From assembly GCF_000013725.1 (NCBI RefSeq), contig NC_007955.1, positions 1,333,579 through 1,397,578 on the forward strand: a stretch of 64,000 nt of DNA, written 5' to 3'. This DNA is from Methanococcoides burtonii DSM 6242. GTDB taxonomy: Archaea > Halobacteriota > Methanosarcinia > Methanosarcinales > Methanosarcinaceae. The notes under the pieces are model-generated. The model worked only from the letters and a program-made list of their open reading frames with translations, did not search any database and had not been told where the DNA came from. Positions 27,117 through 36,180 of the stretch are shown here, piece after piece. Position numbers and translations under genes: made by a program. Positions within the stretch are counted from its first letter, which is position 1. Each line of letters starts with the position of its first letter.

Positions 27117-27832
27117 TATAAGCAACCCCACATTTTGTGTGTCTGAGGAATTATTAATGTATCCACTGAATCAAGCAGATTTTTTTGCAATTGAAGCAAA
27201 AATTCAATGCCTGATGAAAAATTATTTTGTGTAACCGGTTGAAGCACAACACAGGAAACATAGTCTGATATAGCATCCACCATCCTGTATACATCATCCG
27301 GAACGGTATCCTTTGTGACCACCAGTTTACAGAAACATTCCCTGTCCTTTGTCTGTCTGAGTGTTCTAAAGCATTCGATGGTCTGTTCAAGATGTGTCAC
27401 AAGGTCCTCACCTTCGAACTCATCTATGAGCTTAATGTCCCCTGAAACGTAAGAGACCTTATCTTTGATCTTTTCCGCCATATGAGGCAATGTCATGTTC
27501 GATTCCAGATACAATAGATGAGGGATATCCATCTTGGAAATGAAATCCGCATGAAGAAGAGGTTCGCCACCGGTCAGGGAAACTGAATGGATATTGCCAT
27601 AATTACCAAGGAGCTCACTTACCTGAGAGGTCACCAGAGGATTCGGGATGTTCTCAAAGCTGTTCGAACCCGGTGTTCTTTCAAACATGCAGACACTGGG
27701 GTCTGCCGGTTCGGTATCACAATAGGAACAATTCAGATTGCATCCAATGAAACGCACGAATGCCTGCCTCACACCAACATGAGGACCTTCACCCTGAACA
27801 GAACAGAAGATCTCACTGATAGGAGCTTCCAT
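27116..27832 (-). CDS. queE: QueE, 7-carboxy-7-deazaguanine synthase
   Basis: This 238-residue radical SAM enzyme contracts the carboxytetrahydropterin ring to CDG. It shows the lead ISEIFCSVQGEGPHVGVRQAF, the cluster motif CNLNCSYCD, and SLTGGEPLL. Start ATG 27832 overlaps the stop of the DUF366 gene in TAATG, so queE is translated together with it. Length is normal. It acts between QueD and QueC in preQ0 synthesis. Confidence 0.95.
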   Translation of the reverse strand: MEAPISEIFCSVQGEGPHVGVRQAFVRFIGCNLNCSYCDTEPADPSVCMFERTPGSNSFENIPNPLVTSQVSELLGNYGNIHSVSLTGGEPLLHADFISKMDIPHLLYLESNMTLPHMAEKIKDKVSYVSGDIKLIDEFEGEDLVTHLEQTIECFRTLRQTKDRECFCKLVVTKDTVPDDVYRMVDAISDYVSCVVLQPVTQNNFSSGIEFLLQLQKNLLDSVDTLIIPQTHKMWGCL

Positions 27833-28389
27833 TAGATCACATCCAGAGGACGTGATTTTCGCAGGTCCTTTTCAATGTCATGGATCTCAGCAACATATCG
27901 TTTGCCAATATCAGCAAGTAAGCTTACTGCCTTGTTCTCATCGATCCCAATATCATTGAGGTTACCATAGAAGTCGTGGTAGACATTGATTCCAAAATGG
28001 ATCTTCTGGGATACTGACGAAGTACTTGCAATTGAAATTGTCAACTTTTTGCCATTTACAAAAAGATCATCCCCCTGCCGAGTGGTAACTATACCAGTAT
28101 CAGAGAGAGATTCTGCAACAATTGAAGTAAAGAGCCGCTGTCTTGCATAGACCAATTTAAGGTCTGTGGAATCGAAGTGCTCTATCAAGAAATGTAGCAT
28201 ATCCGTAGAATAGATAGAATCGCCCATCCTTTTGTCTTCGAGGTCTATCATATGTTCTATCTTGACATCGCATCCGCCTCGGAAGGCAACGATGGAATCA
28301 TACTGAACGCCTTTCAGGTTATAAGCCCAGAGAGAAGATATCTGGCTGCCATCATAATGTACTTTTTCATCTAGAACGATACATTCCAT
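27832..28389 (-). CDS. DUF366 family protein inside preQ0 operon
   Basis: The start ATG 28389 is chosen for an AAGGTG site seven bases upstream; the longer frame to 28464 overlaps queC. The 185-residue protein begins MECIVLDEKVHYDGSQISS, has the RGGCDVKIEHMIDLEDK stretch, ARQRLFTSIVAES and ends basic. It fits the archaeal DUF366 family. Its place between queC and queE with TAATG coupling suggests a role in 7-deazaguanine or archaeosine metabolism; that is inference only. The family's reaction is unknown to me. Confidence 0.8.
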   Translation of the reverse strand: MECIVLDEKVHYDGSQISSLWAYNLKGVQYDSIVAFRGGCDVKIEHMIDLEDKRMGDSIYSTDMLHFLIEHFDSTDLKLVYARQRLFTSIVAESLSDTGIVTTRQGDDLFVNGKKLTISIASTSSVSQKIHFGINVYHDFYGNLNDIGIDENKAVSLLADIGKRYVAEIHDIEKDLRKSRPLDVI

Positions 28390-28399
28390 TACAAACACC

Positions 28400-29101
28400 T
28401 TATCTTTTAAAATCAGCTCGTTTTTTAATATGAGGGTCTTCAAACCCGGACGCGAGGAAAGCACGCTTTCTCCTCATGCAACTTTCACACACCCCACAAG
28501 GCTCTTCAGCCCCATGATAGCAACTCCAGCTATATTCAAGTGGTGCACCCAATTCCATTGCTTTGCGCACTATTGACACCTTATCCATATCGATTAGTGG
28601 TGCTAGTACTTTTACGCCGTTTGCAGTTGAATAGGAAAAACATTCATCAACTGCGTTCACGAACTCTTTGGAATTATCAGGAAATGTTTTTGCCTCTTCA
28701 CCATTGAAGCCTGCGATGACATATTCACATCCATGGCTTTCAGCAAAGCTTGCTGCAATATTGATGAAAACCCCATTCCGATTAGGCACCCACACACTCT
28801 TTGCAGAATCTTCAGTAATATTATCAGGACCATCTATAAGGTCATTAATTGATAGCTCCGGAACATCGAGGTCTTTGTTCACAAGAGAAGTATTGGTTAT
28901 AGAACTAAGCCAGCTCAACGTAATTATCCTGTGCTCAATCCCATAGTGTTCACAAACCATACGGGAATATTCGATCTCTTTTTTTACAGACCGTTGTCCA
29001 TAATCAAATGTCAACGCCATGAAGACATCACTATTATCTAATGCAATTGCAAGGGCAGCAACAGAATCAAGGCCACTGCTTAATAATAATATGGATCTCA
29101 T
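28400..29101 (-). CDS. queC: QueC, 7-cyano-7-deazaguanine synthase
   Basis: This 233-residue PP-loop ATPase turns CDG into preQ0 with ammonia and ATP. It opens with [16 protein letters not shown], the PP-loop in its SSGLDS form, and near the end has the zinc site [24 protein letters not shown] motif in the middle fits the family. It is the first gene of the queC-DUF366-queE-queD run. Confidence 0.95.
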
Positions 29102-29279
29102 AGCAAAACTCCATCAGGATAAATAGCATATTGGTATTCTTCCAATAATACCCCAGTATTATTTAAAACTGCCGAGAAAAACGTTAGTAAGTGAATTTTG
29201 AGCAAAAATATAGACCGGTATCAATGAAGAAACTAAATAAAAATAAAATAAAGAGTACTAAATAAAAATAGAACAATGA

Positions 29280-29432
29280 TCAACATACCAGTATAACTGG
29301 CTTGCTGACCCTAGAATGATCTACCATCGCAGATTCAAGGCAATGGATAGTACAATATTGCTCTTTCATGCGAGTATCATAAACGAGCATTTCGCGTCCA
29401 CAATTTTTACATTTTACTTTTATAAGTTCCAT
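29280..29432 (-). CDS. 50-residue zinc-binding peptide
   Basis: This short ORF runs from ATG 29432 to TGA 29280. It has two cysteine pairs, CKNC (residues 8 and 11) and CTIHC (27 and 31), which fit a small zinc ribbon or treble clef. It starts 12 bases after the stop of the PKD protein on the same strand, so it may be co-transcribed with it. Charged first residues (MELIKVKCKNCGREML) and two metal-like pairs favour a real gene over chance. No family is assigned. Confidence 0.65.
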   Translation of the reverse strand: MELIKVKCKNCGREMLVYDTRMKEQYCTIHCLESAMVDHSRVSKPVILVC

Positions 29433-29444
29433 ATATTACCACCA

Positions 29445-30272
29445 TCATTTCCTTCTTTGTAAAAAGAACATCAGTCCCAAGACACTTAGTATAGGAAGTG
29501 CAATTGTCGGGAATTCCGGGATCTCTTCCGGAAGATATGCATTCAACATATCGAATTTAATATCAGTTCCGTTAGAATTAGTTGCGGCCAAGGACACATT
29601 GTAAGTGCCCGGGACACCATAAACATAAACGAACTCCGATGCATTGGAATCCTCAATACCATCCTCGTTAACATCCCACGAAACATTGGCTGCATCAAGT
29701 GAAAGGTCAGTAAACTTAACGCTAAGAGGGGTCAGACCAACAGTAACATTGGAAGTAAAGTTTGCAACCGGCATGACAGGTTCGGTTTCAGGCAAATGCG
29801 CTGTAATGTAGCCAGTGATGGTCTTTGTATCGCTACCATTTGGATTTGTAGCTGTCAGAGATACATTGTAAGTTCCAGGTGTTGTGTAGATGTGGACGAA
29901 CATAGCATCAGTAGAATCTATAAGGCTATCACCATCAAAGTCCCATGCCCATGAAGTAGCACCACTTGACATATCAATGAATTTAACACTAAGAGGAACA
30001 TCCCCCGATGTAATATTAGAAGTGAAATCAGAAACCGGTTCCATTGAAATGACCAGAGCATCTGGAGTATAACTACCACTAGTCACCCTAAGTTGAGGAC
30101 TACCATCGCCCTTGGAAGGAGAGTGATCAGACCATTCATTCAAATTGGTTTCATGATTATCATTCACCGGATTATGAGGGAGTAGGGAAGGACCATTCGT
30201 AATCGTAGTAAGACCACTCAAAAGGATAGTGATCAATAACAAGAAACCTAAAGGTTTAATAAGTGAGTTCAT
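29445..30272 (-). CDS. surface protein with two PKD domains and PEF-CTERM tail
   Basis: I start at ATG 30272 (MNSLIKPLGFLLLITILLSG), a signal peptide with a GGTGGT site upstream. The mature 250 residues hold two PKD domains with SWAWDFDGDSLIDSTDA and GTYNVSLTATNPNG, and GTYNVSLAATNSNG. The end, IPEFPTIALPILSVLGLMFF then QRRK, is a PEF-CTERM sorting signal: PEF motif, hydrophobic helix and basic tail. Such proteins are processed by an archaeosortase and attached to the cell surface in Methanosarcinales. Asn-rich sequons suggest glycosylation. Function may be adhesion. Confidence 0.9.
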   Translation of the reverse strand: MNSLIKPLGFLLLITILLSGLTTITNGPSLLPHNPVNDNHETNLNEWSDHSPSKGDGSPQLRVTSGSYTPDALVISMEPVSDFTSNITSGDVPLSVKFIDMSSGATSWAWDFDGDSLIDSTDAMFVHIYTTPGTYNVSLTATNPNGSDTKTITGYITAHLPETEPVMPVANFTSNVTVGLTPLSVKFTDLSLDAANVSWDVNEDGIEDSNASEFVYVYGVPGTYNVSLAATNSNGTDIKFDMLNAYLPEEIPEFPTIALPILSVLGLMFFLQRRK

Positions 30273-30293
30273 ATGTACCACCAGCACAAGATA

Positions 30294-30367
30294 GAGCATT
30301 ATTACTTAATATAGAGTATAAAAGTGAGTAATATATAAATATATCCATACAAGAGTATATAATGCTC
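30294..30367 (-). promoter_or_regulatory. inverted repeat flanking the PKD-gene promoter
   Basis: GAGCATTAT at 30294-30302 and its exact reverse complement ATAATGCTC at 30359-30367 enclose a segment with a TATA-like ATTTATATAT on the minus strand (around 30331-30345). The gene starts at 30272. The arrangement suits a dimeric regulator that bridges the promoter, but it could be chance in AT-rich DNA. Confidence 0.4.
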
Positions 30368-30526
30368 ATTATTATTATACTTCCTGAGTAAATGCTTCGC
30401 CAAAAAAGAGATGGGTACAACCCTTTTAATAAAAATATTAATTCAGTATATGGAAATGAGCACGCTGGGCAAAAAATATAATTTCTAAATTAGAATAACT
30501 TTTTTGTTTACATTCGCAAGATTTTG

Positions 30527-31507
30527 TTAAAACATTGAGAGAGAACGCCCAATTCCCTTCGATTTTGCGGCATCATAAACAAGTGTTGCTGCGGCAATAT
30601 CCTGAATTGCAAGTCCGGTCGAATCAAAAACAGTAATTTCCGATTCGTTTTCCCTACCGATCTTAATCCCTGCAATGACCTCACCGATCTCAGCCCAAAT
30701 ATCATCAACCGTGATAATACCATTTGACAAAGGAACATTCACTTCCCCCGAATGTGATGCCTGAACAATATCATCCACAAACACTTTTGCAGAAGTAATA
30801 AGTGTTGGATCAAGCTCCTCTTTGCCCACAGCATCCGCACCAATTGCATTAATATGAGTACCCTGTTTTATCCACTCTGCTTTTACTAGCGGCTCCCTTA
30901 CAGGTGTAACCGTAACAAGAATATCACAGTCACACGCATCCTTCACAGTAGAGGTCACGATTATTGTAGCATCCATTTTCTGCATCATCTCTTCCCTAAA
31001 ATCATCACATCGATCTTTACTTACGTCATAGACGTTCACACGATGAAGATCAAAAATCAAAGACAATGCCAGCAACTGCGTTTTCGCCTGATTCCCCGCA
31101 CCGATAATGCCTACTATATGAGAATCCTTACGTGCAAGATATTTCGCAGCAACCCCCCCGGCAGCACCAGTACGCAGATCGGTAAGATAGGTCCCATCCA
31201 TCACAGCAAGAGGTTGACCGGTCTCTGTAGAGTTCAAAATGACCAGAGCCATTACCGAAGGTAACCCCTTGTCACGATTATCAGGATGAACATTGACTAT
31301 TTTCACACCTGAAATATCCTGTTCTTCAAGGTATGCAGGCATTGTCCGAAGATCGCCATTGTGTTTATCAAAATACAGATAAGATTTAGGAGGCATTTGA
31401 ACTTTCTTATTTCCATGTTGTTCAAATGCCTTTTCAACAGCTTCCATTGCCGAAGAAAGTCCAATAAGAGATCTTACATCATTCTGGTCTAACCATAAAA
31501 TATCCAT
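30527..31507 (-). CDS. archaeal alanine dehydrogenase / ornithine cyclodeaminase family
   Basis: This 326-residue protein has the family's PPKSYLYF substrate lysine region, the PAYL and GVKIVNVHPDN stretch, DGTYLTDLRTGAAGGVAAKYLA, and the NAD-binding GIIGAGNQAKTQLLAL. These are shared by ornithine cyclodeaminase and the archaeal alanine dehydrogenase, which catalyses pyruvate plus ammonia to alanine with NADH. Sequence reading cannot decide the substrate. It is a single gene with its own upstream AT-rich promoter region. Confidence 0.85.
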   Translation of the reverse strand: MDILWLDQNDVRSLIGLSSAMEAVEKAFEQHGNKKVQMPPKSYLYFDKHNGDLRTMPAYLEEQDISGVKIVNVHPDNRDKGLPSVMALVILNSTETGQPLAVMDGTYLTDLRTGAAGGVAAKYLARKDSHIVGIIGAGNQAKTQLLALSLIFDLHRVNVYDVSKDRCDDFREEMMQKMDATIIVTSTVKDACDCDILVTVTPVREPLVKAEWIKQGTHINAIGADAVGKEELDPTLITSAKVFVDDIVQASHSGEVNVPLSNGIITVDDIWAEIGEVIAGIKIGRENESEITVFDSTGLAIQDIAAATLVYDAAKSKGIGRSLSMF

Positions 31508-32022
31508 ATTATATATCCCCAGTAATTAAACGTTGGTAAAAGGTATAAACTTACTGGAACTTACTTTTATTACTCAGTTTTAATCAATGAAGTTTCCTTT
31601 CACCATGCGCCCCAGGTTGGCACATACCATTTGCTTTGTGAGCTATTGCGGATACTTGATACATGAAGACTCATTCAAGATTACCAGTCTTGGAACCACA
31701 TCCCGCGTACTCATTGATACTTTAAAAAGCAAATATATTAAAAAGATGTATTTTATTACTATCTTCATACGGTTTTAACCATAATATGCACAATTTGCGT
31801 ATTTATATGAGTATATGTATATTTTTAGTTTTTTTGAATGTAATAAGACATAAATAGAATTTGTAACATCGTTAATTTATCCGACTAACTATTGGAGAGT
31901 GGTGTGGTTGATTACGGAATTAAAGAATTTAGAGACGAATTGAAACACTTTTGGTAGAGATTCTACTCTCGAGAATGGCAATACTATCCGTAGCCAACTG
32001 GTTCTTTCCAGGAGGCAATGCT
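31508..32022. other. intergenic stretch with possible leader ORF
   Basis: About 515 bases without a firm gene. The left part is the promoter side of the alanine dehydrogenase gene. A 64-codon frame at 31587 lacks a ribosome site and is not convincing. At about 31903 a GTG behind GGAG opens the frame VDYGIKEFRDELKHFW, TAG, RFYSREWQYYP, TAG, ahead of the DUF5658-like gene. The sequence is protein-like, with two amber codons. It may be a short upstream peptide or a gene relic. Confidence 0.45.
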
Positions 32023-32343
32023 ATGAGTAAGTTATTATCTTTCTTACATGACATCAGATACGTTCTTTTGTTCTACATAGTCGGGGATATCCTGACCACA
32101 TACATAGGAATAAACGGAGGACATGGGTTCGAATCGAATCCATTCCTTACATCCCTTGGCCTGACCTATCTATTGAAGCTCTTATTCCTATTCCTGTTAG
32201 GCATCCTCTACATCAGAACGGTTGAAAGACCAATCTTATGGGATTTCACAAGACACGCAGTAGTATTGATCGGAATATTTGCTACAGTGAACAATCTGAT
32301 AGTAATTTATTATGGGTATTCACCCATTCAGCTGGTTATCTAA
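32023..32343 (+). CDS. DUF5658-like membrane protein
   Basis: The start ATG 32023 has an AGGAGG site upstream; the longer frame to 31951 does not. The 106-residue protein has three or four hydrophobic helices, with FYIVGDILTTYIGINGGHG followed by ESNPFL, the signature of the small DUF5658 membrane family: a helix with GDxxTT and a polar loop with EANPF-like sequence. Function is unknown. It precedes mptN by about 180 bases. Confidence 0.72.
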   Translation: MSKLLSFLHDIRYVLLFYIVGDILTTYIGINGGHGFESNPFLTSLGLTYLLKLLFLFLLGILYIRTVERPILWDFTRHAVVLIGIFATVNNLIVIYYGYSPIQLVI

Positions 32344-32519
32344 TGGCAAAGGTCAAGTCTCGAATTCACCAGAATGGGAAGCTAGATTTGTAGCACTTGC
32401 TCAAAAGCTCACATTTACATTAGAGATTTGAACTTTTCGGGAATGGGTACTGAAGAACTTTGCATAAAGATCGATCACTTTGCGATATATTGATGTACTT
32501 ATAAAAGAGATTAATTTTA

Positions 32520-33452
32520 ATGAAGCATATTGGAATCATCATCACGGACCGGAACGACCCCACTGCCCAGGCATTCCAAAATGCTTGCGTATCTAACAAT
32601 ATAAAGCCCCACATGATTGACCTGCGGGAAAAGAAAGTCATCATTGGAGAAAGCCTGAGCTTACAGATCGCAGACAGGGACCTTCAACAATTGGATGTGA
32701 TAATAGTAAGGGATGTTGGAGCAGGAGGATTTGATGGAGTTTCATTCCGCTTCGATGTACTAAGGCAATTGGAACAGGAAGGTGTGCCGATAATAAATTC
32801 ACCGGTATCGATACAGAATGCTGCCAATAAATATTATGCATCCAGCCTTATGGCAAAAGCAGGACTGCCCATACCAAAAACAATGGTAGTTCAGGATACA
32901 GGAAATGCATTGAATATCCTTGACAGGATGGAAGATGCTGTAATTAAGCCTATTTTTGGATATAAGGGGAAAGATATTGTTCGAATAAAGGACGGCACGA
33001 TAATCAACAATGATGGAACAACAAATGACTCCGAACTGGAAGGGACGATAGATGCGATCCTTGAGCAAAGGGGAATGCTCTACATACAGGAATATATTGC
33101 CAATCCGGGAAGGGACATACGTGCATTCGTAGTCAATGGAAAAGTAATAGCAGCAATATACAGGACTGCACCAGAAGGTGCATGGATCAATAATCTGAGC
33201 CAGGGTGGCAATGAATCACGTTGCGAGCTGTCCTCGTATCAGATAGAACTTTGCATAAAGGCTTCAAGGTCAGTAGGTACATACTTTGCAGGGGTCGATC
33301 TGATAGAGGAACTGAATGGAAGCAATAATGGTAACGGTGACAAAAGCTTGATACTGGAGATAAATGCTACACCTTCTGTGGCAGGTATTTATAAAGCATG
33401 GGGAATTAATGCTGCAAAATATATAATCAAGAATATTAGCAGCGACTTATAA
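32520..33452 (+). CDS. mptN: RimK-family ATP-grasp ligase, probable MptN
   Basis: This 310-residue ATP-grasp enzyme belongs to the alpha-L-glutamate ligase group. It has an N-terminal Rossmann-like part, then the ATP-binding VIKPIFGYKGKDIVRI, YIQEYIANPGRDIRAFV, and the metal-binding LILEINATPSVAG. In methanogens two such enzymes add glutamate to cofactors: MptN to tetrahydromethanopterin (giving sarcinapterin) and CofF to F420. I favour MptN, with CofF as the alternative. No ribosome site is clear, suggesting a leaderless transcript. Confidence 0.8.
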   Translation: MKHIGIIITDRNDPTAQAFQNACVSNNIKPHMIDLREKKVIIGESLSLQIADRDLQQLDVIIVRDVGAGGFDGVSFRFDVLRQLEQEGVPIINSPVSIQNAANKYYASSLMAKAGLPIPKTMVVQDTGNALNILDRMEDAVIKPIFGYKGKDIVRIKDGTIINNDGTTNDSELEGTIDAILEQRGMLYIQEYIANPGRDIRAFVVNGKVIAAIYRTAPEGAWINNLSQGGNESRCELSSYQIELCIKASRSVGTYFAGVDLIEELNGSNNGNGDKSLILEINATPSVAGIYKAWGINAAKYIIKNISSDL

Positions 33453-33494
33453 TAATGGAAATAACATATTCATTATTGACTGGAGAACTTTTTG

Positions 33495-33842
33495 ATGGTA
33501 GAATATAAACAGTGTATCATTATCAGGGATGACCTGAAACTTTCGAAGGGAAAGCTTGCAGTGCAAGTAGCTCATGCTGCTGTATCTGCTGCAGAGTGGG
33601 CAAGCCGATCAGACCTTGAGAACTGGAAAGAAGGTGGACAAAAGAAAGTGGTCTTGCGTGTCGAGAAACTTCAGGACCTTTTTGAACTTAAAGAAAAAGC
33701 AAGACGCGAAGGACTATCTACCGCACTGATAACGGATGCCGGACTTACTGAGATAGCTCCTGGAACAGTTACCGTTTTGGGTATTGGTCCTGCAAGAGCA
33801 GACTACATCGACAAGGTCACAGGTAACCTTAAACTTGTATAA
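33495..33842 (+). CDS. pth2: peptidyl-tRNA hydrolase, Pth2 type
   Basis: This 115-residue enzyme frees tRNA from stalled peptides. The start ATG 33495 follows GGAG by nine bases; TTG 33492 is possible. It carries the Pth2 pattern [51 protein letters not shown] and [15 protein letters not shown]. Length is normal. It stands between mptN and the interrupted transglutaminase-like gene. Confidence 0.95.
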   Translation: MVEYKQCIIIRDDLKLSKGKLAVQVAHAAVSAAEWASRSDLENWKEGGQKKVVLRVEKLQDLFELKEKARREGLSTALITDAGLTEIAPGTVTVLGIGPARADYIDKVTGNLKLV

Positions 33843-34685
33843 GATAGGGGCTATATAATGGGATATGACAGGTCATTTATGACGTCATTGGCTACTATAA
33901 TAGTAGTTATAATTGTTGTATTGCTCCTGACATCCACTTCGGACATCGGTATTGCAGGTGTAAAGGATTTGTCTATCAACAATTATTTTTCAGGCAATAG
34001 CAAAGATATTCTGAAAAATGGTGAACTGACAATCCCAAATGTTTTAGAGGAACACAAGCCACCAATCGAGACCAAACCGCATACCAGTTCAACATTTTCA
34101 CCGGGTTACGCAATCTCTACTTCTTACCAGCATGCCGGACTTTACAAAGGAACTGGCGGAGTAGTGGACATCGCAATCAAGAATGTTGGAGATACTACTC
34201 TTTTCATATACAGATACGGTATAGAAACCTATGGCGGAAGTTTCAGAAATTATGATACCGGATACACCATTTATCCGGGAGAAGAAAAACATATAGGGTT
34301 CGTTTGTATAGATGTCCCATCAAATACGGATATCGTTGAAGTGAAGATCGGGCTGGGAATTCTCGCCAAAGGAAGCTCCGGTAACTGGTACGATTACGGA
34401 ACGGAATTCTTCGAAGAGATAGAAATAGATACCGACCCCATACCAACAGGTAATGAGATAGAATACTTTTACAATACAGAACCATTCTTTACAGCTACCA
34501 ATGACAAGATCGACCCACGCAACGAAGACGTTCGGGCAGTTGCTGCATCCGCGATTGCCATGTATCCGGGAGAATATAATATTTACCAGCTCTATACTTT
34601 GTTCGATCATGTAAAGAACGATATAAAATACATGAGCGATCCAAGGGGAACTGATTACTGGGCAACTCCAAATGAAACTCTTAAA

Positions 34686-35826
34686 GAGAATTCCGATAAA
34701 CCCCTCAAACAGAAGCAATATTTATAACCTATTACAATAATTTTGTATTATGTCCTTAACAAACTTTGCTTTTAAAGAAGAGTACAAACGTCTTGAAAAT
34801 CTCGGTGACAAGCTCTCTGAAATTGAATCTCTCATCGATTGGAAACCATTTCGTCCAATTATAGCAGAGATGTATATCAATAAAACAGAGTTCGGTGGCA
34901 GACCAAACGTTGATGAAATCGTCATGCTCAAAATGTTAGTATTGCAACAATGGCATGGCCTATCTGACCCTGAACTTGAAAGACAAGCTACTGATAGAAT
35001 TTCCTTTAGGAAATTCTTGGGCTTTCCTGCAAAAATTCCAGATCATACTACTGTTTGGGCATTTAGAGAACGAATTTCCCAGGCAGGAAAAGAAGATGAA
35101 ATCTGGAATGAAATGCAAAGACAACTTAATAAGAAAGGTCTGAAGATCAAGCAAGGTATGATTCAGGATGCAACATTTATACATGCTGATCCAGGACATG
35201 CAAATCTTGATACTCCTCGTGGAAATGAAGCAAAGACCAGAAGATGTAAGGACGGTACATGGACAAAAAAGGCATCTAAGTCACATTTTGGATATAAACT
35301 ACATACCATTGAAGATACCGAATATGATCTGATAAGGAGATATAGGACAACTACTGCCTCAGTTCATGATAGTCAGGTGGATCTTTCTGAAGAAGGCGAA
35401 GTTGTTTACAGAGATAGAGGTTACTTTGGTGCAATTTCAAAAGGATATGATGCAACTATGCAAAGGGGAGTACGAGGGCACCCTATTGGTATTAGGGATA
35501 AGATGAGAAACAAAAGAATAAGCAGGAAAAGAGCAAAGGGAGAAAGACCTTATGCTGTTATCAAAAATGTGTTTACGTCAGGATTTGTAAGAGTAACAAC
35601 GTTGGCAAGAGTAAATGTCAAAATGGCGATTACAGCATTCAGCTATAATCTCTATCAATTGAGGACAATAAGAAGAAAATCATTAGGATGAATAGCGGTA
35701 GCTATTCAAAAAAGTTGGAAAGTATATAAATAGATACTAGCAAACTGCTGGAAATAGAGAGAAAAGCTCAAAATTTTAGCTGGAAATATTTGCTTTGAAA
35801 AAAATCAGCAGTTAATCGCAATTCTC
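34686..35826 (+). mobile_element. IS5-family insertion sequence, complete
   Basis: The element is 1141 bases. The left end is GAGAATTCCGAT and the right end is ATCGCAATTCTC, inverted repeats with one mismatch. TAAA is present on both sides (34682-34685 and 35827-35830) and only once in the rebuilt host gene, so it is the 4-base target duplication. It carries one intact transposase. A decayed left-end copy lies at 13909-14156. This copy interrupts a transglutaminase-like gene. Confidence 0.93.
34750..35691 (+). CDS. IS5-family transposase
   Basis: This 313-residue transposase has the N-terminal DUF772-type region (SEIESLIDWKPFRPIIAEMY, then GGRPNVDEIVMLKMLVLQQW and GLSDPELE) and a DDE catalytic domain: Asp in IQDATFIHAD, Asp in VVYRDRGYFG and Glu in KRAKGERPYAVIKN. 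The sequence ends in the usual FSYNLYQLRTI helix. The frame is unbroken, so the element could be active. Confidence 0.94.
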   Translation: MSLTNFAFKEEYKRLENLGDKLSEIESLIDWKPFRPIIAEMYINKTEFGGRPNVDEIVMLKMLVLQQWHGLSDPELERQATDRISFRKFLGFPAKIPDHTTVWAFRERISQAGKEDEIWNEMQRQLNKKGLKIKQGMIQDATFIHADPGHANLDTPRGNEAKTRRCKDGTWTKKASKSHFGYKLHTIEDTEYDLIRRYRTTTASVHDSQVDLSEEGEVVYRDRGYFGAISKGYDATMQRGVRGHPIGIRDKMRNKRISRKRAKGERPYAVIKNVFTSGFVRVTTLARVNVKMAITAFSYNLYQLRTIRRKSLG

Positions 35827-36180
35827 TAAAGTAAAAGCTGGTGATTGTGATGATTCAGCGATCCTGCTTTCATCCCTTATCGAGGCCATTGGAGGTACAA
35901 GCCGGTTATATATCACCGACACCCATGTCTTTGCTACTGCATACATAGGAAAAGGTGAAGAAACCTCAAAGATAATCAGTGCTCTGAAAGACCATTATGG
36001 TTGCGTACCTGTATATTATACGACCGATGAATATGGCTCATGGCTCATAATGGATACTACATCAGGCCTTTATGCAGGTGGTCTTTCTGCGGACGCTGCA
36101 CCTTCCGCAAATGGTTGGAAGTTCACTGATACTGAAGAAGTAATTGTCATCGACATAGTCCCCAAATGAAGGAGAGACAT

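Larger units (their letters stand above)
33858..36169 (+). pseudogene. membrane-anchored transglutaminase-like protein interrupted by IS5-like element
   Basis: The 5' part (33858-34685) encodes a membrane anchor (residues 10-28), an extracellular beta-rich domain (GGVVDIAIKNVGDTTLFIY) and the start of a transglutaminase-like domain (YQLYTLFDHVKNDIKYM). After the IS the frame resumes at GTA 35831 with KAGDCDDSAILLSSLIEA, and THVFATAYIG and WLIMDTT give the Cys-His-Asp triad. Joining the two parts and removing one TAAA copy gives exactly 388 residues. The insertion sits a few codons before the catalytic Cys, so the 289-residue product read into the IS lacks the active site. Probably an inactive secreted peptidase or cross-linking relative. 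Confidence 0.9.

Noticed and set aside
31587-31778. 64-codon ORF in the 31.5 kb gap
   Set aside because: No ribosome site, no family, and unlikely composition.
33858-34727. A complete 289-residue gene
   Set aside because: The last residues are read from the IS end; the real 3' part lies beyond the element.
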